A program made the position numbers and the translations under genes. From positions 1-31,849 of the forward strand of contig SVSO01000008.1 in NCBI GenBank assembly GCA_015064195.1: a stretch of 31,849 nt of DNA, in the 5' to 3' direction. This DNA is from Oscillospiraceae bacterium. Lineage in GTDB: Bacteria; Bacillota_A; Clostridia; Oscillospirales; CAG-272. Positions 25,111 to 31,849 of this stretch are shown here, one piece after another (the stretch's first letter is position 1; each line of letters starts with the position of its first letter). Under the pieces are notes generated by a model that did not search any database, was not told the DNA's origin, and worked only from the letters and a program-made list of their open reading frames with translations.

Positions 25111-25984
25111 CTGATCCCTCCGGTGGAAGCTCCAGCGTGATCCGGCCGATCTTGGCGGCGCGGTATTCATCCAGCAGCATATTGGCGGTGCGCTCATAGT
25201 TCACCTCGCCGCCGGAGATGAGAAATCCCCGCTTTTTGCCGATGACCTCGAACAGCTCCCATCCGGCAAGCTCCTTGTACTGCGCCATATCGCCCAGCTT
25301 GTAGCGTGCGGAGAGCTTGTCCGGCGCGGTGGTGCGAAGCCGCTCCACCAGCTTGATGGCGATGTGCTCAATGTCCAGCACGTCGTCCTTGATGGCACCG
25401 GTGATGGCGAGATTTTCGCCCACGGTCTGATCCTCGAATTTGGGCCACAGCACGCCCGGCATATCTAAAAGATCGATGCCGATGGTGGTGGGGATCCACT
25501 GCTTGGTCAGGGTAACGCCGGGACGGTTTTCCACCTTGGCCTTGCTCTGACCGGACAGGGTGTTGATGAGCGAGGATTTGCCCACGTTGGGGATGCCGAC
25601 GATCATCGCCTTGAGATGCCGGCCGCTCATGCCCTTTTCCTCGTATCGCTCCAGCTTGCCGCCGAGGATTTCGCGGACAGCGGGTGCGATGGCGTTCATA
25701 TTGTCACCGCCGCGGCAGTCGTAGAAGATCGCCTTCGCGCCGATGGATTTGTAGTATTCGCGCCATTTTCTGCTGATGTCGGGGTCGGCGAGTGCGGCCT
25801 TGGACAGCACGGTCAGGCGCGGCTTTGTCCCGGTCAGACGGTCAAGCTCGGGATTCTTCGAGCTTTGGGGGATCCGCGCATCCAGCACCTCGATAACGAT
25901 GTCAACAAGGGGCAGACATTCGGTGATGAGACGGCGGGTCTTGGCCATATGGCCGGGAAACCATTGTATCAATTGTGATGGCAT
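25094..25984 (-). CDS. rbgA: Ribosome biogenesis GTPase RbgA/YlqF
   Basis: 296 residues. A circularly permuted GTPase that matures the 50S subunit. N-terminal WFPGHMAKTRR (8-18) and VLDARIPQSS are signatures. G1 GIPNVGKSS is at 130-138, G3 DMPG follows near 174, and the C-terminal ANTAR-like helical domain ends the protein. The G4 motif, normally NKxD, reads SKAA at 61-64, with the guanine-specifying Asp absent; the bases agree with this reading. GAGG lies about 7 bases before the ATG. It is between lepB (17-base gap) and rnhB (17-base overlap), the conserved Firmicutes order. Confidence 0.95.
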   Translation of the reverse strand: MPSQLIQWFPGHMAKTRRLITECLPLVDIVIEVLDARIPQSSKNPELDRLTGTKPRLTVLSKAALADPDISRKWREYYKSIGAKAIFYDCRGGDNMNAIAPAVREILGGKLERYEEKGMSGRHLKAMIVGIPNVGKSSLINTLSGQSKAKVENRPGVTLTKQWIPTTIGIDLLDMPGVLWPKFEDQTVGENLAITGAIKDDVLDIEHIAIKLVERLRTTAPDKLSARYKLGDMAQYKELAGWELFEVIGKKRGFLISGGEVNYERTANMLLDEYRAAKIGRITLELPPEGSDGLDD

Positions 25985-26001
25985 TCTGTTACCTCGGAGA
26001 A

Positions 26002-26649
26002 TTAATCCACGCCGCCGAATTTGCTGAGGGGCGTGATGCGCAGCAGGACGCGGCCGAAGATGAAGCGGGTATCGAGGAATCCGATGCTGCTGTCACGGCT
26101 GTCCGTGCTGTGATTGCGGTTGTCGCCCATGACGAATACGCAGTTTTCCGGTACGGTCACGGGGAAGGTCACATCGAAGTGACGCATGGGGAGTCCGTTT
26201 TCATAGTTGACATAAGGCTCGTCCAGTGCCACGCCGTCAACCGTCACCGTCCAAGTGGAAAAATCGATGTCCACCGTCTGACCCTCCGTTGCGATGACGC
26301 GCTTGACGATGCCGCCGGGAATGTCGCTGTCGGGGGACTGGAATACCACGATATCGCCCTGCTTCGGCGTGTAGAGGAAATTGCTGACCGCCAGCGTTTC
26401 CTTGTCGTGCAGGGTGTTGTTCATGGACGGGCCGTCCACATAGGCGATGCGGACGAGGAAGGTGAATACCAGCAGAATGGCGGCGATGGTGAGAACGAAG
26501 ATCTCCACCCAGTCGTAGAATTCGCGGGCGATCTTTTTTCCATCGATGACCGATACGCCGTCAGCCTCGGGCAGTGCTTCGGCTTCATCGACGGTTTCCT
26601 TCAATTGTTCCTGTTCTTTCTGTTCCTGATCCTTCGGAGTCTCACTCAT
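26002..26649 (-). CDS. lepB: Signal peptidase I
   Basis: 215 residues. Membrane protease that cleaves signal peptides from exported proteins. A Gln/Glu/Lys-rich cytoplasmic tail (1-30) precedes one membrane helix (about 45-68). Catalytic Ser75 is in GPSMNNTL, and Lys116 in GGIVKRVIA completes the Ser-Lys dyad. VMGDNRNHSTDSRDSSIG (173-190) is the conserved box E. Typical Gram-positive size with a single anchor. It is 13 bases after apgM and 17 before rbgA. Confidence 0.97.
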   Translation of the reverse strand: MSETPKDQEQKEQEQLKETVDEAEALPEADGVSVIDGKKIAREFYDWVEIFVLTIAAILLVFTFLVRIAYVDGPSMNNTLHDKETLAVSNFLYTPKQGDIVVFQSPDSDIPGGIVKRVIATEGQTVDIDFSTWTVTVDGVALDEPYVNYENGLPMRHFDVTFPVTVPENCVFVMGDNRNHSTDSRDSSIGFLDTRFIFGRVLLRITPLSKFGGVD

Positions 26650-26662
26650 GACAGAACCTCCT

Positions 26663-27874
26663 TTATTTTTCGATCATGTGGGACAGCAGATTGTAGCCGT
26701 GGTCGAGATAGAAATTCTTCGCGGCACAGCTGTCCTCGGTGAAGATGTCCACGCCGTCCTTTTCTTCCTTGGAGGAGTAGATCATAAACGGCACGGGATC
26801 CATGGAGTGGGTGCGCATTTCGATGGGAGTGGGATGATCGGGGAGGATCATGATCTTGAAATCCTCGCCGGTGGAGACAAGATAATCGTAGACCGGCTTT
26901 AAGATCAGCTCATCGATCTTTTCGATGGAGAGGATCTTGTTTTCGATCTCCGCACGGTGGCCGCACTCGTCCGGTGCTTCCACATGGATGTAGACGAAAT
27001 CCCGCTCGTTTTCAAAGGCTTCGATGGCCGCATCCGCCTTGCCGCTCCAGTTGGTGTGGACATTGCCCGTTGCGCCTTCCACATCGATACTCTGCAGGCC
27101 GGCGCACAGACCGATGCCCTTGATGAGATCCACGGCGGAGATCACCGCACCGCGCAGGCCCCATTTCTCGTAGAAATTCGGGAGAGCGGGCTTTTTGCCG
27201 GGGCTCCACAGCCAGATGGAGTTTGCAGGGCGCAGGCCTCTTGCCCGGCGCGCTTCGTTGATGGGATGGTGGTTGAGAATGTCGTAGGATGCGCGCTGAA
27301 GCTCATAGAAGGGCTTGCCCGCTTCACCGGCGGGGAGATATTCTTTGATCTTTTTGCCGAGAATGTCATGGGGACGCATGAAGCTGTATTCGGAGGGCGT
27401 GTTGTTCCAGATCATGCAGTGACGGTAGCTGACACCGGTGTAGAAATGGCGGAATTCCGTGCCGAAATGCTCCTCCATTGCCTTGATCAGCTCACTTGCC
27501 TCGTCGGTGGTGATCTCATCGGCGGAGTGGTCGATCATGGTCTTGTCATCATAATCTTCCTCCTCCTCGCTGATGGTGACCACATTGCAGCGATAAGCAG
27601 TGTCATCGGGACGCATGGTGAGTCCCATGGAGACAGCCTCCAGCGGCGAGCGGCCCTTACTGTAAATCTTGGGGTCATAGGACAGCACGGCGATGTTGGC
27701 GGTGTCGCTTTCGGGAACCATGCCTTCGGGAACATTGGAAACCGTGCCGCAGAGGGATTTTTTCGCCAGCATATCCATCATCGGTTTTTTTGCAGCCATC
27801 ATGGGAGTACGATCGCCGATTTCGGGAATCTTATAATCGGCCATACCGTCGCAGAGTAATACGAGATATTTCAT
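26663..27874 (-). CDS. apgM: Cofactor-independent phosphoglycerate mutase, ApgM type (or homoserine kinase)
   Basis: 403 residues. Alkaline-phosphatase superfamily enzyme of the archaeal-type iPGM group (COG3635). Metal-binding VLLCDGMADY (Asp9) is at the N-terminus, the phospho-acceptor Ser56 is in VPESDTANIAVLSYDP, GHRAE is near 312 and LPDHPTP is near 346. The family interconverts 3- and 2-phosphoglycerate, but COG3635 members in bacteria lacking a normal thrB have been proposed to be homoserine kinases. thrC lies in the same orientation downstream. It opens the operon with a good promoter. Which role applies cannot be decided from this window. Confidence 0.88.
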   Translation of the reverse strand: MKYLVLLCDGMADYKIPEIGDRTPMMAAKKPMMDMLAKKSLCGTVSNVPEGMVPESDTANIAVLSYDPKIYSKGRSPLEAVSMGLTMRPDDTAYRCNVVTISEEEEDYDDKTMIDHSADEITTDEASELIKAMEEHFGTEFRHFYTGVSYRHCMIWNNTPSEYSFMRPHDILGKKIKEYLPAGEAGKPFYELQRASYDILNHHPINEARRARGLRPANSIWLWSPGKKPALPNFYEKWGLRGAVISAVDLIKGIGLCAGLQSIDVEGATGNVHTNWSGKADAAIEAFENERDFVYIHVEAPDECGHRAEIENKILSIEKIDELILKPVYDYLVSTGEDFKIMILPDHPTPIEMRTHSMDPVPFMIYSSKEEKDGVDIFTEDSCAAKNFYLDHGYNLLSHMIEK

Positions 27875-27918
27875 AGTGATTTTCCTTCTTTATGTTAAAA
27901 AATTATTTTCCACTCTAC

Positions 27919-27947
27919 ATTATATCACAAATACGCCGTGTCTACAA
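27919..27947 (-). promoter_or_regulatory. Promoter of the apgM-lepB-rbgA-rnhB-yraN operon
   Basis: Minus-strand TTGTAG (27942-27947), 17 bases, TATAAT (27919-27924), about 45 bases before the apgM ATG. Confidence 0.8.
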
Positions 27948-27955
27948 GTCTTTTT

Positions 27956-27994
27956 ACAAAAAATTTTCGTCCGGAATGTAAATTTCCGGACGAA
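27956..27994 (-). terminator. Terminator of the SGNH copy 2 gene
   Basis: On the minus strand an 11-bp perfect stem (TTCGTCCGGAA at 27966-27976 with 27984-27994) has a 7-base loop and is followed by AATTTTTTG. Confidence 0.88.
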
Positions 27995-28003
27995 TCAGGG
28001 ATA

Positions 28004-28591
28004 TTAAAGTCCGCAGGCCTTGATGACCGCATCGGCGAGCACTTCACAGCCGCCCCGGTTGAAATGCACCCAGTCGGAGTGACCCTCGCGGCCGATCGCA
28101 TCACCGACGGCGTACAGGTCGTTGTATTCCACGCCAAGCTTTGCCAGCATTTCCTTTGCCGCCGCGTTGTAGGTCACGATGTCGCTGTTGTAGCGCATGA
28201 AGCCCCATTTGCCCATGTCCTCAATGACCGGCGTGCTTCCGGCGAAGATGATCTTTTTCGCGTTGGGGAAGCAGAAGCGGATGCGGCGATAAATGCGCTC
28301 CAGCGTCTGGAGATAGAATTCCAGCGGCGTGAAGGGATCGGGGTCGTCGCAGAGACGGAGCAGATCCCACAGACCGTTGTTCCAGTGAACGATGTCGATC
28401 TCTTTTGCGGGAACTTTATTTGCCCATTCGTGGAGATAACGCAGGGTGTGCTGTGCGAAGCGGCAGTTTTCGCCGGGGGCGTAGACCTCCGCGATGCCCT
28501 CCAGCTTTTCCTTCATGCAGATGCCGTAGCCGGGGCTGTTTTCACCTGCGCCGAAGCGGATGGAGTCGCCGATCAGGAAGATTTTTGTCAT
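28004..28591 (-). CDS. SGNH/GDSL-type hydrolase (copy 2), cytoplasmic
   Basis: 195 residues. Paralogue of 7500-8057: GDS at 8-10 (Ser10), ENCRFAQHTLR at 41-51, HWNNGLWD at 69-76, and DWVH with Asp173 and His176. It is probably an esterase acting on a small, perhaps acetylated, substrate in the cytoplasm (family inference). No signal peptide. AAAGGA lies 8 bases before the ATG. It has its own promoter and terminator, so unlike copy 1 it is a single-gene unit and is not next to an araC or lipoprotein gene. Confidence 0.88.
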   Translation of the reverse strand: MTKIFLIGDSIRFGAGENSPGYGICMKEKLEGIAEVYAPGENCRFAQHTLRYLHEWANKVPAKEIDIVHWNNGLWDLLRLCDDPDPFTPLEFYLQTLERIYRRIRFCFPNAKKIIFAGSTPVIEDMGKWGFMRYNSDIVTYNAAAKEMLAKLGVEYNDLYAVGDAIGREGHSDWVHFNRGGCEVLADAVIKACGL

Positions 28592-28627
28592 GATGGTTGT
28601 CCTTTCATTGGAAAAATGTTCACCGAT

Positions 28628-28656
28628 ATTATATCACAGTTTCCGTCGGGATGCAA
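28628..28656 (-). promoter_or_regulatory. Promoter of SGNH copy 2
   Basis: Minus-strand TTGCAT (28651-28656), 17 bases, TATAAT (28628-28633), about 40 bases before the ATG. The -35, and GTGATATAAT around the -10, are the same as in the araC copy 1 promoter. Confidence 0.78.
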
Positions 28657-28733
28657 GAGGAGAGGCGAAATTTCCATGTACGCGAAAAGTTCATGCAATC
28701 GCACGCAGATCTCCGGATGAGTGCGGACGGTGA

Positions 28734-29210
28734 TCACTTCCATTTTTTCTTTTCCCGCCGCCCCCGCAGATTCTTGAAAAATTCCCGCAGTGCGCCGGCA
28801 CATTCCGTCTCCATCACGCCGAAAGTCACCTCGGGATGATGGTTGAGCGGGTAAAAATTCAGGTTGATGAGGCTGCCGAGGGCGCCGGCTTTGGCATCCT
28901 TTGCGCCGATGACTACCCGTTTGATGCGGGAATTGACGATCGCTCCCGCGCACATGGGACAGGGCTCAAGGGTGACGTACAGCTCGCATTTGTGCAGCCG
29001 CCATCCGCCAAGCTTTGCGCAGGCCTTGTCGATGGCCAGCAGCTCCGCATGAGCCAGCGCATTCTTGTCAAGCTCCCGGCGGTTGTACGCCTCGGCAACG
29101 ATCTCGCCGTCCATGACCACCACCGCGCCCACCGGAACTTCGCCGAGAAGCGCCGCCTGATTTGCCAGCGTCAGAGCGCGGGCCATGAAAAATTCGTCAC
29201 GATTCTGCAT
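28734..29210 (-). CDS. tadA: tRNA-specific adenosine deaminase TadA
   Basis: 158 residues from the second of two adjacent ATGs (29210), 7 bases after AAAGGAG; the first (29213) adds one Met, and longer readings lie within the preceding gene. It deaminates A34 of tRNA-Arg to inosine. The zinc site is HAE at 54-56 (catalytic Glu56) and PCPMC with Cys84 and Cys87. The family motif GEVPVGAVVV is at 23-32. The C-terminus ends in a basic run (RGRREKKKWK). Its start overlaps the end of the phosphodiester glycosidase gene by about 14 bases, so the two are coupled. Confidence 0.96.
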   Translation of the reverse strand: MQNRDEFFMARALTLANQAALLGEVPVGAVVVMDGEIVAEAYNRRELDKNALAHAELLAIDKACAKLGGWRLHKCELYVTLEPCPMCAGAIVNSRIKRVVIGAKDAKAGALGSLINLNFYPLNHHPEVTFGVMETECAGALREFFKNLRGRREKKKWK

Positions 29211-30396
29211 CATCGGTCTCCTTTGGAGCAACCAGCCATGCATTGGGAAGTCTGCGTCCGTAGTCGGGATTGGCGGAGCTGTTTTTGTTGATGACCTTGC
29301 CGTCGTAGGCGAGAACGCTGGAGGATCCGCCGTCACAGCAGGCCGCATTTTCCACGCCGTATGCGAGGAGAATATCCACGAGATCGCCCATGGTGCAGCC
29401 GATGCTCCATGTGGGCTGGCGGCCGTCGATGACGAGGAAGACGATCACGCCGTCCTCGCGCTGGCCAATGGCGGTGCGGGGCTGAATGCCGTAGCCGCCG
29501 GAGCCGGAGATGGCTTCCTCACCGTCGGCGATGAGCACCGGGCCGAACTGAATGCCGGCGCGGATATCGTATTTTTTCCAGTCCTTCACGTTGCCGACCA
29601 CCAGCTTATCGTCGGAGGTGAGCAGTACCGAGCCGTAATAGCTGACCGCCTCGCCCCAGAATTCGCCGTCGGAATAGGAGAGACCGATGACATCGCCGCC
29701 GTGACCCGCATCGCCCGGATCGGCAAAGCCGCTGGCATTGATGCCCGCGATGGCATCGTAATGGGACATCATGGCACGGATGCGCAGGCCTTCTTTGTTT
29801 TTCATGGTGGTGGTGCCGAGATAGACGCGGGACGGGTCATCGATGAGCATGATCTTGCCCTTGTATTTGCTTCCGCCGGCGGATGTGCCCTCGATCTCGG
29901 ATACGACAAGTCCCTGCTCCACATCGTTGATGAGCACCGTGTATCCGGCGTAATCCTTGCCGCCGACAGTGAGATCCGCCTGACCGAGAATGTCGGTGAT
30001 CTCCGGCTCATCCGGCGGCGGCGCGGTGGTTTCTTCGGGCGGTGCAGTGGTCTCGGGAGACGGCGCATCCGTGTCCTCCGGCGGTGCGGTGGTTTCAGGC
30101 GGTGTGGTGGTCTCCACGAGATGATCCAGACCGCCGATGACATCGCTGGTATCGGTCTGCTGATCCATCACCTCGTCGATGATATAGCCGGGAATGAATG
30201 CGGTGGCCAGCCACTGATGATCGGCGGTGGTCATGGCCGTCTCGATGTAAATGCCGCGCCAGTAGGCGATGAAGGGGATGCTTGAGAATACAAACAGGGA
30301 ATATAAAATCGCCAGCACAAGGATCGCGGCAAGCGGAATCCATACATATTTCTTTTTGAGAATCGCAAAAAATCCGCATTTTGGCGTTTCGTTCAT
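29197..30396 (-). CDS. Membrane-anchored phosphodiester glycosidase (NAGPA-domain) protein
   Basis: 399 residues. A cytoplasmic N-terminus and one membrane helix (about 17-42) are followed by an extracellular Thr/Pro/Glu-rich linker (about 92-133) made of repeated TTAPPE-like units, then the catalytic domain (about 150-395). GINASGF and YGVENAACCDGGSSSVL match the phosphodiester glycosidase/NAGPA family, which includes the human uncovering enzyme and bacterial proteins near envelope polysaccharide genes. It may cleave sugar phosphodiesters in the wall (inference). No clear ribosome site beyond GGAGG about 7 bases before the ATG. It is divergent from spoIVB and followed by tadA in an overlapping arrangement. 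Confidence 0.88.
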   Translation of the reverse strand: MNETPKCGFFAILKKKYVWIPLAAILVLAILYSLFVFSSIPFIAYWRGIYIETAMTTADHQWLATAFIPGYIIDEVMDQQTDTSDVIGGLDHLVETTTPPETTAPPEDTDAPSPETTAPPEETTAPPPDEPEITDILGQADLTVGGKDYAGYTVLINDVEQGLVVSEIEGTSAGGSKYKGKIMLIDDPSRVYLGTTTMKNKEGLRIRAMMSHYDAIAGINASGFADPGDAGHGGDVIGLSYSDGEFWGEAVSYYGSVLLTSDDKLVVGNVKDWKKYDIRAGIQFGPVLIADGEEAISGSGGYGIQPRTAIGQREDGVIVFLVIDGRQPTWSIGCTMGDLVDILLAYGVENAACCDGGSSSVLAYDGKVINKNSSANPDYGRRLPNAWLVAPKETDDAES

Positions 30397-30487
30397 GATT
30401 TCCTCCGAATGTGAGATTTTAACATTGCTGATTGATTAGACGAAAAATCGGGAAGAATGTTCCGCGATGGAGAAAAAGACTCTAATA

Positions 30488-30493
30488 ATTATA
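30488..30493 (-). promoter_or_regulatory. Possible -10 element for the NAGPA-tadA unit
   Basis: TATAAT on the minus strand about 90 bases before the ATG. No good -35 at 16-18 bases, so only a tentative call. The rest of 30397-30670 holds the spoIVB promoter region and otherwise AT-rich sequence without a gene. Confidence 0.35.
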
Positions 30494-30596
30494 AATCCAA
30501 ATGTGCGATTTGGTGTTACGAATATGTAAATTTTGCCGTTTTACCGAAAAAAACGGACAGCTTCTGCCGTGAGGAAACCACGATAAATTTTGCTTG

Positions 30597-30625
30597 ACAT
30601 ATTTGTTTGCCGGGTGCGCAAATTA
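30597..30625 (+). promoter_or_regulatory. Candidate forespore (sigma-F/G-like) promoter of spoIVB
   Basis: ACATA (30597-30601), 17 bases, CAAATTA (30619-30625): one mismatch in each element to the forespore pattern GnATA and CATnnTA. The TTGACA at 30594-30599 lacks a matching vegetative -10 at 17 bases. In B. subtilis spoIVB is transcribed by sigma-F and sigma-G, so a forespore promoter is expected. Confidence 0.4.
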
Positions 30626-30670
30626 AAAGCGAGGCCTTGAGCCGCATAAACAAAACAGGGAGAAAGAATC

Positions 30671-31822
30671 ATGAATAAACAAAAATACGGCGGATGCGTG
30701 CGGGCCATGCTCGGCATTTTCATCGCCGCCGCCATGCTCTGCGGAATGCTCGACGGGGCAGTGCCGGAGCGCGTTTCCGTGCGGGGAGATGCGCTCTCCG
30801 AAGCCGCCGCGGAGTACGGCTTTGACCTTGACCGTGAGACAGCTGCCGCCTGCCTTTCGGAGGGTGCCGGATGCCATACGATAAAATGTACAGCCAAGCT
30901 GTTTGGCATTCTCCCCATCAAGACGGTGGATGTGAGCGTGTTCGGCGATGTGACGCTGATCCCGGGCGGCGTACCCTTCGGCGTGAAGCTGTACACAGAG
31001 GGCGTGGTGGTCATGGGCATCAGCGAGGTGGCGTGCGGCGACGGTGCGGCAAGTCCGGCCAAGGACGCGGGCATCCGGGAGAAGGATGTGATCTGCGCCA
31101 TCGACGGTGTGCCGGTAAACTCGGCGGAGGAGATCACATCCCATATGGAGGAATGCGGCGGCAGACCGGTGCGGGTGACGGTGATGCGGGACGGCGGAAA
31201 GCTGGAGCTTACAGTGACACCGGTGCTGTCGGCGGAGGACGGCAAATACCGCACGGGAATGTGGATCCGGGACAACACGGCAGGCATCGGCACGGTGACA
31301 TACGTTGACCCGGAGGATATGGAATTTGCAGGTCTTGGCCACGGCATCTGCGAGCATGACAGCGGGGAGCTGGTGGAGCTTGTCCGGGGAAGCATCGTGA
31401 ATGTGACCATCAGCAGCGTCATCAAGGGAAAAGCGGGCTGCCCGGGGGAATTGAAGGGCTATTTCTCCTCGGGCAGGATCGGCGCACTGCTGAAAAACAA
31501 TGCCTGCGGCGTGTACGGCGTGCTGGCGGAATTGCCGGCTGGGATGGGAAATGAAGCTATGCCCATCGCGCTGGCGGATGAGATCTGCGAGGGCGAGGCA
31601 CAGCTGCTCTGCACCACGGACGAGCACGGCATCGCGGCATACACGGTGAAGTTGTCGAACATCGACCGCTCCGGCCGGGACGTGAAGAATTTTGTCGTGA
31701 CCGTCACCGATCCTGCACTGCTTGAGCGCACCGGCGGCATTGTGCAGGGCATGAGCGGCAGTCCGCTGGTACAAAACGGCAAGCTCATCGGCGCCGTCAC
31801 CCATGTGTGTGTCAATCTATGA
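30671..31822 (+). CDS. spoIVB: SpoIVB-like sporulation serine peptidase (S55), C-terminus cut short
   Basis: 383 residues as read. Secreted from the forespore, SpoIVB signals activation of pro-sigma-K in the mother cell. A membrane anchor (about 12-29), a PDZ domain (about 103-180) and the S55 peptidase domain follow. His224 is in GLGHGICEHDSG, and the catalytic serine is in GGIVQGMSGSP (361-365). GAVTHV at 374-379 is the conserved ending, but the usual tail of about 20 residues (VND/NPT.GYG...) is missing: the frame stops at VNL. GGGAG lies 8 bases before the ATG. The interruption coincides with structured sequence near the window edge; see the adjacent entry. The rest of the gene is intact, which argues against old decay. 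Confidence 0.9.
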   Translation: MNKQKYGGCVRAMLGIFIAAAMLCGMLDGAVPERVSVRGDALSEAAAEYGFDLDRETAAACLSEGAGCHTIKCTAKLFGILPIKTVDVSVFGDVTLIPGGVPFGVKLYTEGVVVMGISEVACGDGAASPAKDAGIREKDVICAIDGVPVNSAEEITSHMEECGGRPVRVTVMRDGGKLELTVTPVLSAEDGKYRTGMWIRDNTAGIGTVTYVDPEDMEFAGLGHGICEHDSGELVELVRGSIVNVTISSVIKGKAGCPGELKGYFSSGRIGALLKNNACGVYGVLAELPAGMGNEAMPIALADEICEGEAQLLCTTDEHGIAAYTVKLSNIDRSGRDVKNFVVTVTDPALLERTGGIVQGMSGSPLVQNGKLIGAVTHVCVNL

Positions 31823-31849
31823 TACCTACAGCTATGTAGGTAACCTGAT
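31807..31849 (+). mobile_element. Possible 5' end of a group II intron inserted in spoIVB (runs off the window)
   Basis: GTGTG (31807-31811), the GUGYG form of a group II intron 5' end, is followed by a small hairpin TCA-ATCTA-TGA (31812-31822) and then a perfect 8-bp hairpin TACCTACA-GCTA-TGTAGGTA (31823-31842). The Ll.ltrB intron starts in the same way: GUGCG, a 3-bp hairpin with a 5-base loop, then a longer hairpin. It sits within the Val codon of THV in spoIVB. Only 43 bases are visible, so this is a hypothesis. A frameshift or an ordinary short hairpin remain possible. Confidence 0.35.

Noticed and set aside
28588..28743. 51-codon minus-strand frame starting in the end of tadA
   Set aside because: It would run through the promoter and start of SGNH copy 2 and has no ribosome site of normal spacing.

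Overview
The window looks like a piece of a Bacillota chromosome from the class Clostridia, probably an anaerobic, gut-type Oscillospirales-like lineage. Evidence: a moderately GC-rich sequence, a Firmicutes-style lepB-rbgA-rnhB-yraN cluster, a tig-clpP-clpX operon, AraC-controlled lipoproteins, and a sporulation protease gene (spoIVB). There is no rRNA or tRNA, so the placement is inference from gene content.

Layout. (1) 1-2.4 kb: the 3' end of an M3 oligopeptidase gene, convergent with a large ECF-type sigma factor that carries a long C-terminal extension. (2) 2.4-10.6 kb: three tandem copies of one module, an AraC-family regulator on the minus strand divergent from a lipoprotein that resembles an extracellular solute-binding protein. 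No ABC permease or ATPase gene accompanies any copy. The third regulator is followed by a cytoplasmic SGNH-type esterase gene, whose paralogue lies at 28 kb. (3) 10.65-11.5 kb: an XRE regulator whose promoter sits inside a large perfect inverted repeat. (4) 11.6-15.2 kb: an ABC ATPase and FtsX-type permease pair; the permease has a long predicted coiled-coil hairpin. (5) 15.3-20.5 kb: a Nudix-CmpB-GNAT gene set downstream of tig-clpP-clpX. (6) 20.5-23.0 kb: a metallophosphoesterase, a small DUF1540 protein and threonine synthase. (7) 23.1-27.9 kb: a compact minus-strand operon apgM-lepB-rbgA-rnhB-yraN-M19 dipeptidase. (8) 28.0-30.4 kb: the second SGNH gene, tadA and a membrane-anchored phosphodiester glycosidase. 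(9) 30.7-31.8 kb: spoIVB on the plus strand, whose reading frame stops just short of the usual C-terminus, at the edge of the window.

The housekeeping part is conventional: protein folding and quality control, secretion, ribosome assembly, RNA/DNA repair and threonine synthesis. Two parts look most worth attention. The first is the triplicated AraC/orphan-lipoprotein array: copies 1 and 2 share a promoter-proximal motif at identical spacing and nearly identical DNA for the last part of the regulator's DNA-binding domain. The second is the end of spoIVB, where the sequence has the form expected of a group II intron 5' end.

No intergenic stretch exceeds about 275 bases. The largest (30397-30670) holds the divergent NAGPA/spoIVB control region. 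No CRISPR array, insertion sequence with a transposase, riboswitch or RNA gene was recognised.
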